The translations under genes were made by a program, and so were the position numbers. This document shows, one piece after another, positions 46,079 through 53,233 of a stretch of DNA of 57,754 nt. Positions within the stretch are counted from its first letter, which is position 1. Every line of letters begins with the position of its first letter. Source of the DNA: a virus; the IMG/VR virus record IMGVR_UViG_3300032897_000006, positions 1-57,754 of that record; one strand, given 5' to 3'. The notes under the pieces are model-generated. The model was given only the letters and a program-made list of their open reading frames with translations. It was not told the DNA's origin and did not search any database.

Positions 46079-46777
46079 ATGAAGATTGCAGTTATCAATT
46101 TCTCGGGCAATGTCGGCAAATCCACGGTCGCCAAGCACATGCTGGCCCCGCGCATCCAGAATGCGGCTTTCATCTCGGTTGAGTCGATTAATGCCGATGA
46201 GGGAACAGGTGATTCGATGCGTGGTAAACAATTCGGCGCATTGAGTGAACAGTTGATGATGCGTGATGCGATTATTGTTGACGTTGGTTCATCCAATGTT
46301 GAAGATTTTGTGAGGTTGATGGGCCAGTATCGCGGCTCTCATGAGGACATTGATTTGTTTGTTGTGCCGGCCGTGAAGGAAGCCAAGCAGATCAAGGACA
46401 CCATTTCCACCATCCAGGCGCTCTCCGCCATGGGGGTAGGGGCCAAGAAAATCCGGGTGGTGTTCAACCGCATCGAGGTTGATGAGTCGATTGAGGATAA
46501 TTTCTATCCGTTGATTGCCTATCATGAAGATACGAAGGCGTTCACGCTCCGTACCAAGGCGGCGATCCAGTATAGCGAGCTGTACCAGCGCCTCCGCCCG
46601 TACAACACGACGATCACAGAATTGCTCCTGGACAATACCGATTACAAGGCGGTGTTGCGGGACGCGAAGACGGAATCAGCCCGCACCGAGGCGGCGGCGC
46701 GGGTGAGCATGCGGCGCCTGGCGGCGTCAGCTCAGGCCAATCTCGATGCCGTGTTCAACTGCATTATCGCCAAGTAA
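46079..46777 (+). CDS. stbB-like: StbB/ParA-like P-loop ATPase, 232 aa
   Basis: SGNVGKSTVAKHML (9-22) is a ParA-type Walker A. DAIIVDVGSSNVEDFVRL supplies the Walker B region, and KIRVVFNRIEVD is typical of StbB, the plasmid-stability ATPase of R388-like and alphaproteobacterial plasmids. It would position or partition the extrachromosomal genome at division. It follows its partner by five bases, and a terminator follows. Length is normal for StbB. Confidence 0.8.
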   Translation: MKIAVINFSGNVGKSTVAKHMLAPRIQNAAFISVESINADEGTGDSMRGKQFGALSEQLMMRDAIIVDVGSSNVEDFVRLMGQYRGSHEDIDLFVVPAVKEAKQIKDTISTIQALSAMGVGAKKIRVVFNRIEVDESIEDNFYPLIAYHEDTKAFTLRTKAAIQYSELYQRLRPYNTTITELLLDNTDYKAVLRDAKTESARTEAAARVSMRRLAASAQANLDAVFNCIIAK

Positions 46778-46803
46778 ACAGAAGCCTTTGGCTTAGTTAA
46801 GGA

Positions 46804-46827
46804 AACGCCCTTTCGGGGGCGTTTTTT
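46804..46827 (+). terminator. Rho-independent terminator after the partition genes
   Basis: AACGCCC and GGGCGTT form the stem with a six-base loop, followed by a TTTTTT run. A smaller hairpin (AAGCC/GGCTT) lies just before it. Confidence 0.85.
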
Positions 46828-46978
46828 TATGTATGCTGATTATTGCAGCGCAAAATATATTGCCAAAACGGAATCTATTCTCTAAAAATCGGCTTCCAAA
46901 TTGGATAGAAAGGCAATCCGCCAGAATTGCCGCGCCCTGGGAAAACGGATTCAGCGGTTTTTTTACAAGGAAACAACG

Positions 46979-47296
46979 ATGCGTAAGCTCATTGTCATGT
47001 CTGCCTTGGCCGTGCTGATGTCAGCACCGGCTTTTGCTGTTCCGTCTTTTCCTCTTATCGGCGGCAGCTCTGCCTCTTCCGGCGAAACCACGGCCGGAAA
47101 TTCCTATGAGTCATCCGGTGCTTTCAACACCGGGAAATCCGTCACCACTACGCAGTTCAGCATCGGCCCGTCCGGTTTGACTGACACCACCACCACCAAT
47201 TCCTATGACTTCGGCTCCGGTGGTTCTTTCGGGACCGGGACCAGCGCCTATACTGGCGAAGGTGGGTATGTCAGTAGCGGAATTTATGGCTTCTAA
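46979..47296 (+). CDS. Secreted Ser/Gly/Thr-rich protein, 105 aa
   Basis: Signal peptide at residues 1-20 (SALAVLMSAPAFA end). The mature part is low-complexity Ser/Gly/Thr without charge. ATG follows ACAAGGAAACAACG. Exported, function unknown; perhaps surface-active. Its leader has a 6-bp inverted repeat GGCAAT/ATTGCC. Confidence 0.6.
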   Translation: MRKLIVMSALAVLMSAPAFAVPSFPLIGGSSASSGETTAGNSYESSGAFNTGKSVTTTQFSIGPSGLTDTTTTNSYDFGSGGSFGTGTSAYTGEGGYVSSGIYGF

Positions 47297-47325
47297 TATG
47301 CCGTAGCGGAGACCGGCCGGGATGC

Positions 47326-47352
47326 TTACACCCGGCCGGCCTCTCTTCCCTC
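47326..47352 (+). other. Leader stem-loop before the Cys-rich exported gene
   Basis: CCGGCCGGG and CCCGGCCGG are perfect 9-bp arms with a nine-base loop, followed by CAAGGAAACAACGAC and the ATG at 47370. Another case of the gene-by-gene hairpin pattern. Confidence 0.55.
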
Positions 47353-47369
47353 ATCAAGGAAACAACGAC

Positions 47370-47963
47370 ATGAAATCACTCACAATTTCACTCGTCATGC
47401 TATCTTTACTGGCATTTCCGGTGATTGCGCAAGCGCAAAGCGTGCAAAGCGACAAGGCGAGTTCAAGCTCAGGATCAATCGCCGGGGCAGGGGCGCAGGC
47501 TGATTTCTTCAGCAATAGCGTATCCAATTACCCCCAGCAGACGGCCTCGCCCACGGCCCCGGCTTTCGTCACGGCCTCGCCCTGCATGGGGGTGATGTCG
47601 GGCGCCGGGACATCGCCGGTGGTCGGCATTGCCCTGGGCATGAGCTACAAGGACAAGGAATGCGAGGACCGGGCGAACGCATCGGCGCTCAATTCCCTTG
47701 GGGACCGGGCTGCGGCAATGCAGGTGATGTGTCAGATCGACTCCGTGAAGGACGCGATGACGGCGGCTGGCACGCCATGCTCTGGCGTCGTGCAAACGGC
47801 GATGACCAAGCCGCAAGCAATGGTCGAGACCGATCAGCCTTCAGGGCCGGGCTACGGCAAAGCAGGGGGAGGGATCACGCCGTTGCAGCAGTTTTGCAGC
47901 TCGCTTGACCCCAGGAAGGCGGAAGACCGGCCGTATATCGACTATGAGTGCAAGGACAAATGA
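47370..47963 (+). CDS. Exported protein with paired cysteines, 197 aa
   Basis: Signal peptide at residues 1-22 (LAFPVIAQAQ end). Six cysteines lie in the mature part (SPCMGV, KECED, VMCQID, TPCSGV, QFCSSL, YECKD), so disulfides are likely in the periplasm. MSYKDKECEDRANASALNSL, then GDRAAAMQVMCQ, looks like a helical core. ATG follows CAAGGAAACAACGAC. Function unknown. Confidence 0.65.
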   Translation: MKSLTISLVMLSLLAFPVIAQAQSVQSDKASSSSGSIAGAGAQADFFSNSVSNYPQQTASPTAPAFVTASPCMGVMSGAGTSPVVGIALGMSYKDKECEDRANASALNSLGDRAAAMQVMCQIDSVKDAMTAAGTPCSGVVQTAMTKPQAMVETDQPSGPGYGKAGGGITPLQQFCSSLDPRKAEDRPYIDYECKDK

Positions 47964-47984
47964 TTAGCCGGTGGGAATTGTCCG

Positions 47985-48071
47985 ATGTCGATCTTATGGG
48001 TTCTCGTTATCGACTTGCTCTTGGTGGTTCTAATCGCCTGGATGCTGGGATTATTGCCGTTTCATCCGTGA
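47985..48071 (+). CDS. Single-helix membrane microprotein, 28 aa
   Basis: Sequence MSILWVLVIDLLLVVLIAW with a short LPFHP end is one hydrophobic helix with a single Asp inside. GTGGGAATTGTCC precedes the ATG. It fills part of the 169-base gap between two real genes. Toxin-, holin- or antitoxin-partner-like in build, but nothing shows which. Confidence 0.45.
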   Translation: MSILWVLVIDLLLVVLIAWMLGLLPFHP

Positions 48072-48132
48072 TGAGGCGGCATTGACAACGGCCAAATTGG
48101 ATTCACAATGAGGCCAAATCAGAGGAATACAG

Positions 48133-48897
48133 ATGGCTAAGCTACATGAGGTTTTGGCGGTGGAAAGCGGTTTGCAGACCGCCGCCAAGAAAATCAATGA
48201 GGAAACGATCAAGACCTTCGGCAAAAAGGATGAGCATTTCGTGGAGACCACACGGATTGTCAGCCATTTCGCGGAGGAAGATCAGAAGCTCGACACCACC
48301 GAAACCAAGGCGATGGTGACAACGGTACTCGACAAGCTGATTTACAATGCGGGGCCGAATATCCGGGCGCTGGACGCCTATCTCCAGAAGGAAGCCACCA
48401 ACCAGAAGGCAGCGGCGTCTATCGTGGTGGGCGAGAAGACTTTGGCTGAGGATGTGCCGGCAACCGTGCTGCTCGGGCTGGAAACCAAACTGGCCGAGCT
48501 GCGCCTGGTCTATGAGGCGATCCCAACTCTGGCGCCAGGTCCGACATGGAACCTTGATCTGTCGGCGCGGGGCAATGGCGGCGTCTATGCGGCGGCAAAT
48601 CCCGATGTCACATTCCGCACCAAGAAGACGATCAAGCCGATTGTCATGGCACCGGCCACGGAACATCATCCGGCTCAGGTACAGGCCGTCTCTGAAGACG
48701 TGCCGGTGGCCAAGATCGTCACCACGCATAAGAGCGGCATGATGACCTCAGCGCAGAAAAGCGCGCTACTGGAGCGCGTGGATCAATTGCTGCGGGCGGT
48801 GAAGCGCGCCAGGCAGCGCGCCAACGGAACCGAAGTCGTGAAGCCAACCATCGGCGCAGTGCTGTTCAATTTCATCCATGAAGGCATCGTGTCCTAA
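48133..48897 (+). CDS. DUF7873-type phage protein, 254 aa
   Basis: The opening AKLHEVLAVESGLQTAAKKI, then KDEHFVETTRIV, and later LLGLETKLAELRLVYEAIPT, PGPTWNLD, is a pattern I recall from a widespread phage family (DUF7873) whose function is unknown. ATG follows CAGAGGAATACAG. It lies directly before the tRNA-like cluster, and I have the impression that family members often neighbour tRNA-like sequences, which is unverified. Confidence 0.75.
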   Translation: MAKLHEVLAVESGLQTAAKKINEETIKTFGKKDEHFVETTRIVSHFAEEDQKLDTTETKAMVTTVLDKLIYNAGPNIRALDAYLQKEATNQKAAASIVVGEKTLAEDVPATVLLGLETKLAELRLVYEAIPTLAPGPTWNLDLSARGNGGVYAAANPDVTFRTKKTIKPIVMAPATEHHPAQVQAVSEDVPVAKIVTTHKSGMMTSAQKSALLERVDQLLRAVKRARQRANGTEVVKPTIGAVLFNFIHEGIVS

Positions 48898-48902
48898 AGT
48901 TT

Positions 48903-48978
48903 GCGGGGGTTAGTTCAAAGCCAGAACACTCACCTCGTCCGTGAGAGACGCCGGTTCAATTCCGTGACCCCCGCTCCA
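48903..48978 (+). tRNA. Unusual tRNA (Gly-like ends, CGT-like anticodon)
   Basis: 76 bases with a perfect 7-bp acceptor stem GCGGGGG/CCCCCGC, discriminator T and encoded CCA, as in bacterial tRNA-Gly. The D stem is GTTC/GAAC, and the anticodon stem CTCAC/GTGAG is perfect with loop CTCGTCC, giving anticodon CGT with C at position 37. The T loop TTCAATT is canonical, but its stem needs a bulge. The D loop lacks GG. Deviations suggest an altered or non-decoding tRNA. Confidence 0.55.
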
Positions 48979-49091
48979 AAACCCATAAGGGTCAAACTCA
49001 AAATCAAATTCAAAATAACGACGAACCAGCTTTAAATTTTCGCCCTTAAAACTGATTTCGCATTGCGCTGAAAATAGATGCAGTCAAATCC

Positions 49092-49176
49092 TTATCAAGC
49101 CAGACGCGGGTTCGATGCCCGCTCTCCCGGCCAATACACTTTCGGGAGATAGCTCAGTGGCAGAGCGGGTGGATAA
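49092..49176 (+). tRNA. Apparent circularly permuted tRNA
   Basis: The 3' half comes first: T arm GCGGG-TTCGATG-CCCGC (49106-49122), acceptor strand TCTCCCG, G and CCA (ends 49133). A 9-base linker follows, then the 5' half: acceptor CGGGAGA (49143-49149), TA, and D arm GCTC-AGTGGCA-GAGC (49152-49166). The acceptor strands pair perfectly over 7 bp. GATAA (49172) and TTATC (49092) could be the anticodon stem, with further helices outside. The anticodon cannot be read because the join is unknown. Confidence 0.5.
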
Positions 49177-49218
49177 AAATGAGATTTGGCCGTCATCGAA
49201 AATCAGTGTGCGAGGAAC

Positions 49219-49287
49219 GCTCGTATAAGAGCAATGGTCTTGAGAACCATTTCCAAATGGGGTGGGGGAGTCGGCAATGCTCCCCCA
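49219..49287 (+). other. tRNA-Ser-like arms and strong hairpin
   Basis: GCTC-GTATAA-GAGC then ATGGT-CTTGAGA-ACCAT looks like the D and anticodon arms of a tRNA with anticodon TGA (Ser) at 49241-49243. CATTT/AAATG could be a variable arm, and TGGGGGAG/CTCCCCCA an 8-bp stem beyond. No acceptor strand closes the structure. It may be a tRNA remnant or part of a structured RNA. Confidence 0.4.
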
Positions 49288-49299
49288 TCTTTGGAAAAT

Positions 49300-49512
49300 T
49301 CAATCGCAGAGTTTGCTATTCGAGCATGTGCCAATCTCGATACGGTGAATGTCAGACGCCATGTCCGAAATATCGGAGGCGATTCCGTACAGGATTGTAT
49401 CTGAGTTATCATCCGCGTGAGCCGCTTTGGGCAATAAAACCGGCGAAAACAGGTTTGCCCATAGGCCCATGGCTATCGCAATCAGTGTAAATTTCGTGGT
49501 TTTGTCGGTCAT
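49300..49512 (-). CDS. Small exported or membrane-anchored protein, 70 aa
   Basis: Residues 8-32 (TLIAIAMGLWANLFSPVLLP) are a signal peptide or anchor ending in KAAHADD. The mature part has DISDMASDIHRIEIGTCSNSK, a short helix plus Cys pair recalled from other phage proteins. The ATG follows GGAGAATAAT. Function unknown. Ends before the hairpin of the tRNA-like region. Confidence 0.65.
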   Translation of the reverse strand: MTDKTTKFTLIAIAMGLWANLFSPVLLPKAAHADDNSDTILYGIASDISDMASDIHRIEIGTCSNSKLCD

Positions 49513-49577
49513 ATTATTCTCCAATAATTGTGTGGCATTGGAGTACAATATGGAAACATTGTATGGAAGGGCTGGAT

Positions 49578-49787
49578 ATGTCTGAAATCGTGAAGGTGCA
49601 GATTCCATTGGGCGGTCCAGGACCGGCGCTGATCTATGACAAAGCGCAGAAATACTCAGTCATGAGGAATCTTACACGCGATGAGGAAAAGGCCATGGGC
49701 GATGACGTGAAGGCCTATTTCAAGGCCTCCTGGTCAAGCGTGGTGGGGTGGGGGCTTAGCCAACGGGTGGAAGATCAGGATTGGTAG
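49578..49787 (+). CDS. Hypothetical protein, 69 aa
   Basis: Small soluble protein (VKVQIPLGGPGPALIYDKAQ, then ARD-like charged helix). The ATG after GGGCTGG is favoured; another lies five codons earlier. It is transcribed away from the exported-protein gene at 49512. A lone plus-strand gene among minus-strand genes. Not recognised. Confidence 0.55.
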   Translation: MSEIVKVQIPLGGPGPALIYDKAQKYSVMRNLTRDEEKAMGDDVKAYFKASWSSVVGWGLSQRVEDQDW

Positions 49788-49798
49788 ATACAGCTAAA

Positions 49799-49996
49799 TC
49801 ATCCTCTAATTCTCGTTGTGTGTTTTGATTTATATTGCAAATAAGAACCCCAAACGAGCAACAAAAAACCCACAATCAAGAATATAACGCCAAGTGACAA
49901 TGAATGAACAAATAACATAATGGAAACTATGATAATAACTGCGCCGATAATTTGAACCGCCGACCCGAAGAATGAAAGCAAAAACGATCCAAACAT
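49799..49996 (-). CDS. Two-helix membrane protein, 65 aa
   Basis: Two long hydrophobic helices (residues 4-27 and 31-52) and a basic C-terminal tail (YKSKHTTRIRG). A+T-rich. AGAGG lies before the ATG. Holin-like in architecture, but far from the lysin; may be a superinfection or envelope protein. It converges with the plus-strand 69-aa gene. Confidence 0.55.
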   Translation of the reverse strand: MFGSFLLSFFGSAVQIIGAVIIIVSIMLFVHSLSLGVIFLIVGFLLLVWGSYLQYKSKHTTRIRG

Positions 49997-50025
49997 AAGA
50001 GCCTCTTGTGTTACAGAAATAAAGA

Positions 50026-50292
50026 TTACAAGTCAGGCGTCGGCTCAAAGGTCAGGTCATAGGTGCGGCCGGGGACAAAGAAACCGAACACGCCTGGATT
50101 CGTGATCGACATTATCAGATCGGCATAGGGCGTGGCCTGGCTATAGGAATAGTTCGGGGACTGAAGATCGGTGGAATACACGGCCGACATGCGGATGAGT
50201 TCACCGTATTTCTCCACAGGAATGCTTTTATCCGTGCTGCCGTAGTTTTTTTCATCGACAGATTGGCAAATCAGTCGCGCTCTGACGGTCAT
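50026..50292 (-). CDS. Conserved phage protein, 88 aa
   Basis: RARLICQSV at the start, MSAVYSTDLQSPNYSYSQAT in the middle and MSITNPGVFGFFVPGRTYDL at the end form a pattern I recall from many phage hypotheticals, predicted all-beta. ATG follows AGGAGGAAACC. Lies next to the initiator-type tRNA. Function unknown; possibly a virion-associated protein. Confidence 0.7.
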   Translation of the reverse strand: MTVRARLICQSVDEKNYGSTDKSIPVEKYGELIRMSAVYSTDLQSPNYSYSQATPYADLIMSITNPGVFGFFVPGRTYDLTFEPTPDL

Positions 50293-50321
50293 GGTTTCCT
50301 CCTATGCAGAGATGCAAATGG

Positions 50322-50398
50322 TGGTAACGGGGGCCAGATTTGAACTGGCGACCTTCAGGTTATGGGCCTGACGAGCTACCAAGCTGCTCTACCCCGCA
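50322..50398 (-). tRNA. tRNA-fMet-like (CAT)
   Basis: 77 bases on the minus strand. Anticodon stem TCAGG/CCTGA with loop CCCATAA gives CAT. T arm GCCAG-TTCAAAT-CTGGC and D arm with TTGG are canonical. The first base pair is a T-T mismatch, as expected for initiator tRNAs, followed by G-T and CGGGG/CCCCG pairs; ACCA is encoded. The third-arm details match initiator rather than elongator Met. It abuts the stop of the adenine methyltransferase gene. Confidence 0.85.
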
Positions 50399-50845
50399 TC
50401 AATTATTTCTTGGCCGGAAAATAACAAAACAAAGCGGCTGAGGCAATCCGTGATCCGCACCACCAAATTTCGGCCTTCCACGGATAAATCTTACTTCTCC
50501 ATAACGGAGACAAAAGTCATGGAACCAATTTGTATTAGTCCTGGCAGGAATCAACATACAAACAGTACAACCTAGAAGGCTTTCCATGTAAGATTTTTTA
50601 ACCCAATCAGATATTGATTTTTTCCCTTCTCCATACGGTGGATTAAGCCAAACAATATTTTTTTCCCAAGATTGTATAAGTCCATCCTCTTTTTCGGTGA
50701 AAAATTTAGATGAGACTTTTGTATTTTCAGGAGACGCGGCAGCGTCTAAGGTAAAATGAAATTCATCGTTCATCACATTGAAAAGTTCAGGCGGAGTTTC
50801 CCAATCCTGTCTTGAGCTTTCAAATTTTCCAACGAATTTGCTCAA
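50399..50845 (-). CDS. dam-like: Phage N6-adenine methyltransferase (Dam family), 148 aa
   Basis: WETPPELFNVMNDEFHFTLD, then DAAASPENT, and the catalytic NPPYG (DPPY-type) in IVWLNPPYGEG are the motifs of the short phage Dam family. The end FIRGRPKFGG and PLCFVIFRP is also typical. It methylates adenine in DNA, perhaps protecting it from restriction or influencing GcrA-type regulation. Start is TTG after GGAGGCCTA. Its stop is adjacent to the tRNA 5' end. Confidence 0.9.
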   Translation of the reverse strand: MSKFVGKFESSRQDWETPPELFNVMNDEFHFTLDAAASPENTKVSSKFFTEKEDGLIQSWEKNIVWLNPPYGEGKKSISDWVKKSYMESLLGCTVCMLIPARTNTNWFHDFCLRYGEVRFIRGRPKFGGADHGLPQPLCFVIFRPRNN

Positions 50846-50918
50846 TAGGCCTCCGTGCCGTCTCTCCGTGCTGTCACGACATAAGGCCAGCCGTTGCCCC
50901 GGTGTTCGACACCCCGGC

Positions 50919-51182
50919 TCAACCCTGCGGCGAGGGAGCCTGGGTTACGTCATCCCCCGGCGGGGATTGGGTCTCGATCTTCTCATCTTCCTCCCATGGA
51001 TCGGCGCTGGTGACGCGGCCACCAGACATGACCAGCGAGGACTCGCGGCAGAGCAGGGAATTGAGGATACAGCTTACATCCCATCCTCTGTCAATCTTTC
51101 GGTCGCCAAACAAATCTCGGGAACGCTTGCCACAGGCGATGCAGACAAATACCGCGCCAGGCGGCGCCACCTTGTTGTCCAT
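50919..51182 (-). CDS. Zinc-binding phage protein, 87 aa
   Basis: VFVCIACGKRSRDLFGDRKI, then GWDVSCILNSLLC is a pattern recalled from phage proteins with CxxC and further cysteines, suggesting one zinc site. The C-terminal 30 residues are acidic and disordered. ATG follows GGAGGATCA; a longer upstream frame starts at TTG and lacks this site. Function unknown. Confidence 0.7.
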   Translation of the reverse strand: MDNKVAPPGAVFVCIACGKRSRDLFGDRKIDRGWDVSCILNSLLCRESSLVMSGGRVTSADPWEEDEKIETQSPPGDDVTQAPSPQG

Positions 51183-51412
51183 TGATCCTCCGCATTGTTC
51201 CAGGGGTATGCTGCACACGTAGCCCCTGGGCGTGTCGGGGAGTCCTGACAACTCAACAGCTCGAAAAGATTAGCGAAATTTCTGGAAAGCGCAAAATAAA
51301 ATTTCGGACATGATACAAGCCAGATCATCCCGTGAAATTCTCTTGGGATTTCGCAGCATTGGGGGTTTAAAGGGAGAATCGTCCTGATGACCGCGAGGAC
51401 CATTTTTCCAAA

Positions 51413-51440
51413 AAACACCGCCGGCTTGGGCTGTAAACCG
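51413..51440 (-). terminator. Hairpin with minus-strand T run
   Basis: CACCGCCGG and CCGGCGGTG are perfect 9-bp arms; on the minus strand TTTTTT follows. It would stop leftward transcription. The 51183-51527 stretch around it holds no gene I can support firmly. Confidence 0.6.
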
Positions 51441-51527
51441 GCGGTGGGGAAGGTTATCAATGTCTCGTATTCCGCTTTTAATCTGGATCATCACAAAAAG
51501 CCAGAATAAAATTGGAGGAATCCAATA

Positions 51528-51998
51528 ATGATACCGGAAGATGAGCAAATCAAAAACCGGCTCGCCAAAATGGATTCACCCCAACGGGTGAGATGGCTTC
51601 GGCAAAAAATCGCATGCTATTATTCCGATCTGGCTGCCAGGGTCTATTTCCGATTACCCTATTACATTGCCGGTCACGTCATCGAACCTGAATCAGAAGC
51701 CATTGATCTAGTTCTAAGAATTGGCGCCAAATACAATCTCAGCGGCACCGAGCAGTACACCGCCTATCAGGCGCAATGGAAAATAGCCCTGAACATATCA
51801 GCCGAATTGGGTAAGCAACTTATACGCATCGGCAAATACTATATCGACCATGGCGGCACGATCAAAAACCTGGCCCAGGTTTTTTGGCAGGCCAGCCTAA
51901 GATTTCCCGAATACTGGCCATTCATCGCCCGAGATGAATTTGAAGCCATCGCCCAGGGATTTAAAAAAACACGGCGGAAAAGGGCAGCAAAGCCATGA
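51528..51998 (+). CDS. Hypothetical protein before VapE, 156 aa
   Basis: Helical protein with a very basic C-terminus (KKTRRKRAAKP). ATG follows TTGGAGGAATCCAATA. It overlaps the VapE start (ATGA), so the two are coupled and it may be a DNA-binding partner of the helicase. No recognised domain. Genes of this size often precede phage primase-helicase genes. Confidence 0.6.
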   Translation: MIPEDEQIKNRLAKMDSPQRVRWLRQKIACYYSDLAARVYFRLPYYIAGHVIEPESEAIDLVLRIGAKYNLSGTEQYTAYQAQWKIALNISAELGKQLIRIGKYYIDHGGTIKNLAQVFWQASLRFPEYWPFIARDEFEAIAQGFKKTRRKRAAKP

Positions 51999-53233
51999 CA
52001 TCGCATATTCCCACATGGCCTTTCCCAATCGGAAACGAATTGGGATGGTTAGGAAAATGCCAGACCACGGATCGGGGGGCGCCGATCCCGAATGTCCATA
52101 ATGCCCTGATAGCCTTACGAGAAGACCCAAAATTGAATACGATCCTGGCCTATGACCAGATGCGGCGGGCCATCCTCCTGGTAAAGCCGGCGCCAGACGC
52201 CACCGGGGAAACCGATCAAGACGATCTGCCAAGACCGGTCAAAGACACTGACATAACGAATATCCAAGAATACCTCCAGGAAGCCGGGATGACGCGGCTT
52301 TCCAAGGACACCACCCACCAGGCGGTGGAAAAGCGGGCGGAGGAAAACGCCTTCCACCCGGTCAAGGATTATCTGATTGGCCTGGAATGGGACGGGCAGG
52401 CGCGGCTTCGGGGATGGATGAACGCCTATCTCGGCGTGCCGCATAGCGAATATTCCGCAGCAATCGGCCAAATGTTCCTGGTTTCCATGGTCGCCCGCAT
52501 CTTTGAGCCAGGCTGCAAAGCCGATTACATGCTGATTCTGGAAGGGCCGCAAGGCATCGGCAAATCCACCGCCTGTTCCATTTTGGCAGGTTCATGGTTT
52601 TCCGATGCGCTCCCCGATCTCAAATCCGGCGGCAAGGACATCAGCCAGCATTTGAACGGCAAATGGCTGATCGAGGTTGCCGAAATGTCAGCCCTCGATA
52701 AGACCGAAGCCGCCGCCCTGAAAGCGTTCGTCACCCGGAGCATAGAGCAGTACCGTCCCAGCTATGGCCGTAAAGACGTTTGGGAGGCCCGCCAGTGCGT
52801 TTTTATCGGCACGACGAACAAGGGGTGCTACCTACGCGATGAAACCGGTGGCAGGCGCTTCTGGCCCGTTCTGTGCGGTGTTGTCGATTTGGAAGCCCTA
52901 GCCCGCGACCGCGATCAACTCTTCGCGGAAGCCGTCACGCTCTACCGCTCCAAAACCCCCTGGTGGCCCACCGCCGCATTCGAGGCCGAACACATCAAAC
53001 CCCACCAGGATAACCGCTACGAGGAGGACGCCTGGTCTCAAGCCGTGATTTCCTGGCTGCCGAACGTCTCGAAAACTACCATTTTGGAAATCGCCCGTGA
53101 AGCCCTGCACATCGAAACAGCGCGGCTCGGCACCGCCGAACAACGGAGAATTATCGCAATTCTCGAAAGATTGCAATGGGTTAGAGGGCAAAGAGGAAGT
53201 CACGGCGAAAGATATTGGACCAAAGGTTTCTGA
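51995..53233 (+). CDS. vapE-like: VapE-family superfamily 3 helicase, 412 aa
   Basis: Walker A GPQGIGKST (184-192), Walker B region KWLIEVAEM (about 225-234), and motif C VFIGTTNKG (about 269-277) with GGRRFWP after it define the virulence-associated E helicase family used by phages to open replication origins. The N-terminal 130 residues lack a primase motif. An iteron array begins at its stop codon. C-terminal part is a helical accessory domain. Confidence 0.9.
   Translation: MTSHIPTWPFPIGNELGWLGKCQTTDRGAPIPNVHNALIALREDPKLNTILAYDQMRRAILLVKPAPDATGETDQDDLPRPVKDTDITNIQEYLQEAGMTRLSKDTTHQAVEKRAEENAFHPVKDYLIGLEWDGQARLRGWMNAYLGVPHSEYSAAIGQMFLVSMVARIFEPGCKADYMLILEGPQGIGKSTACSILAGSWFSDALPDLKSGGKDISQHLNGKWLIEVAEMSALDKTEAAALKAFVTRSIEQYRPSYGRKDVWEARQCVFIGTTNKGCYLRDETGGRRFWPVLCGVVDLEALARDRDQLFAEAVTLYRSKTPWWPTAAFEAEHIKPHQDNRYEEDAWSQAVISWLPNVSKTTILEIAREALHIETARLGTAEQRRIIAILERLQWVRGQRGSHGERYWTKGF

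Noticed and set aside
48979-49142. Permuted tmRNA (ssrA) reading of the tRNA-like cluster
   Set aside because: AACGACGAA and GCTTTA near 49018 recall an SsrA tag, but the D arm is a full tRNA D arm, which tmRNA lacks, and no tag frame lies where the permuted alphaproteobacterial gene would have it.
51387-51509. 40-codon plus-strand frame before the gene at 51528
   Set aside because: It reads through a perfect 9-bp hairpin that looks like a minus-strand terminator, and its composition is not clearly coding, although GGGAG lies upstream of the ATG.
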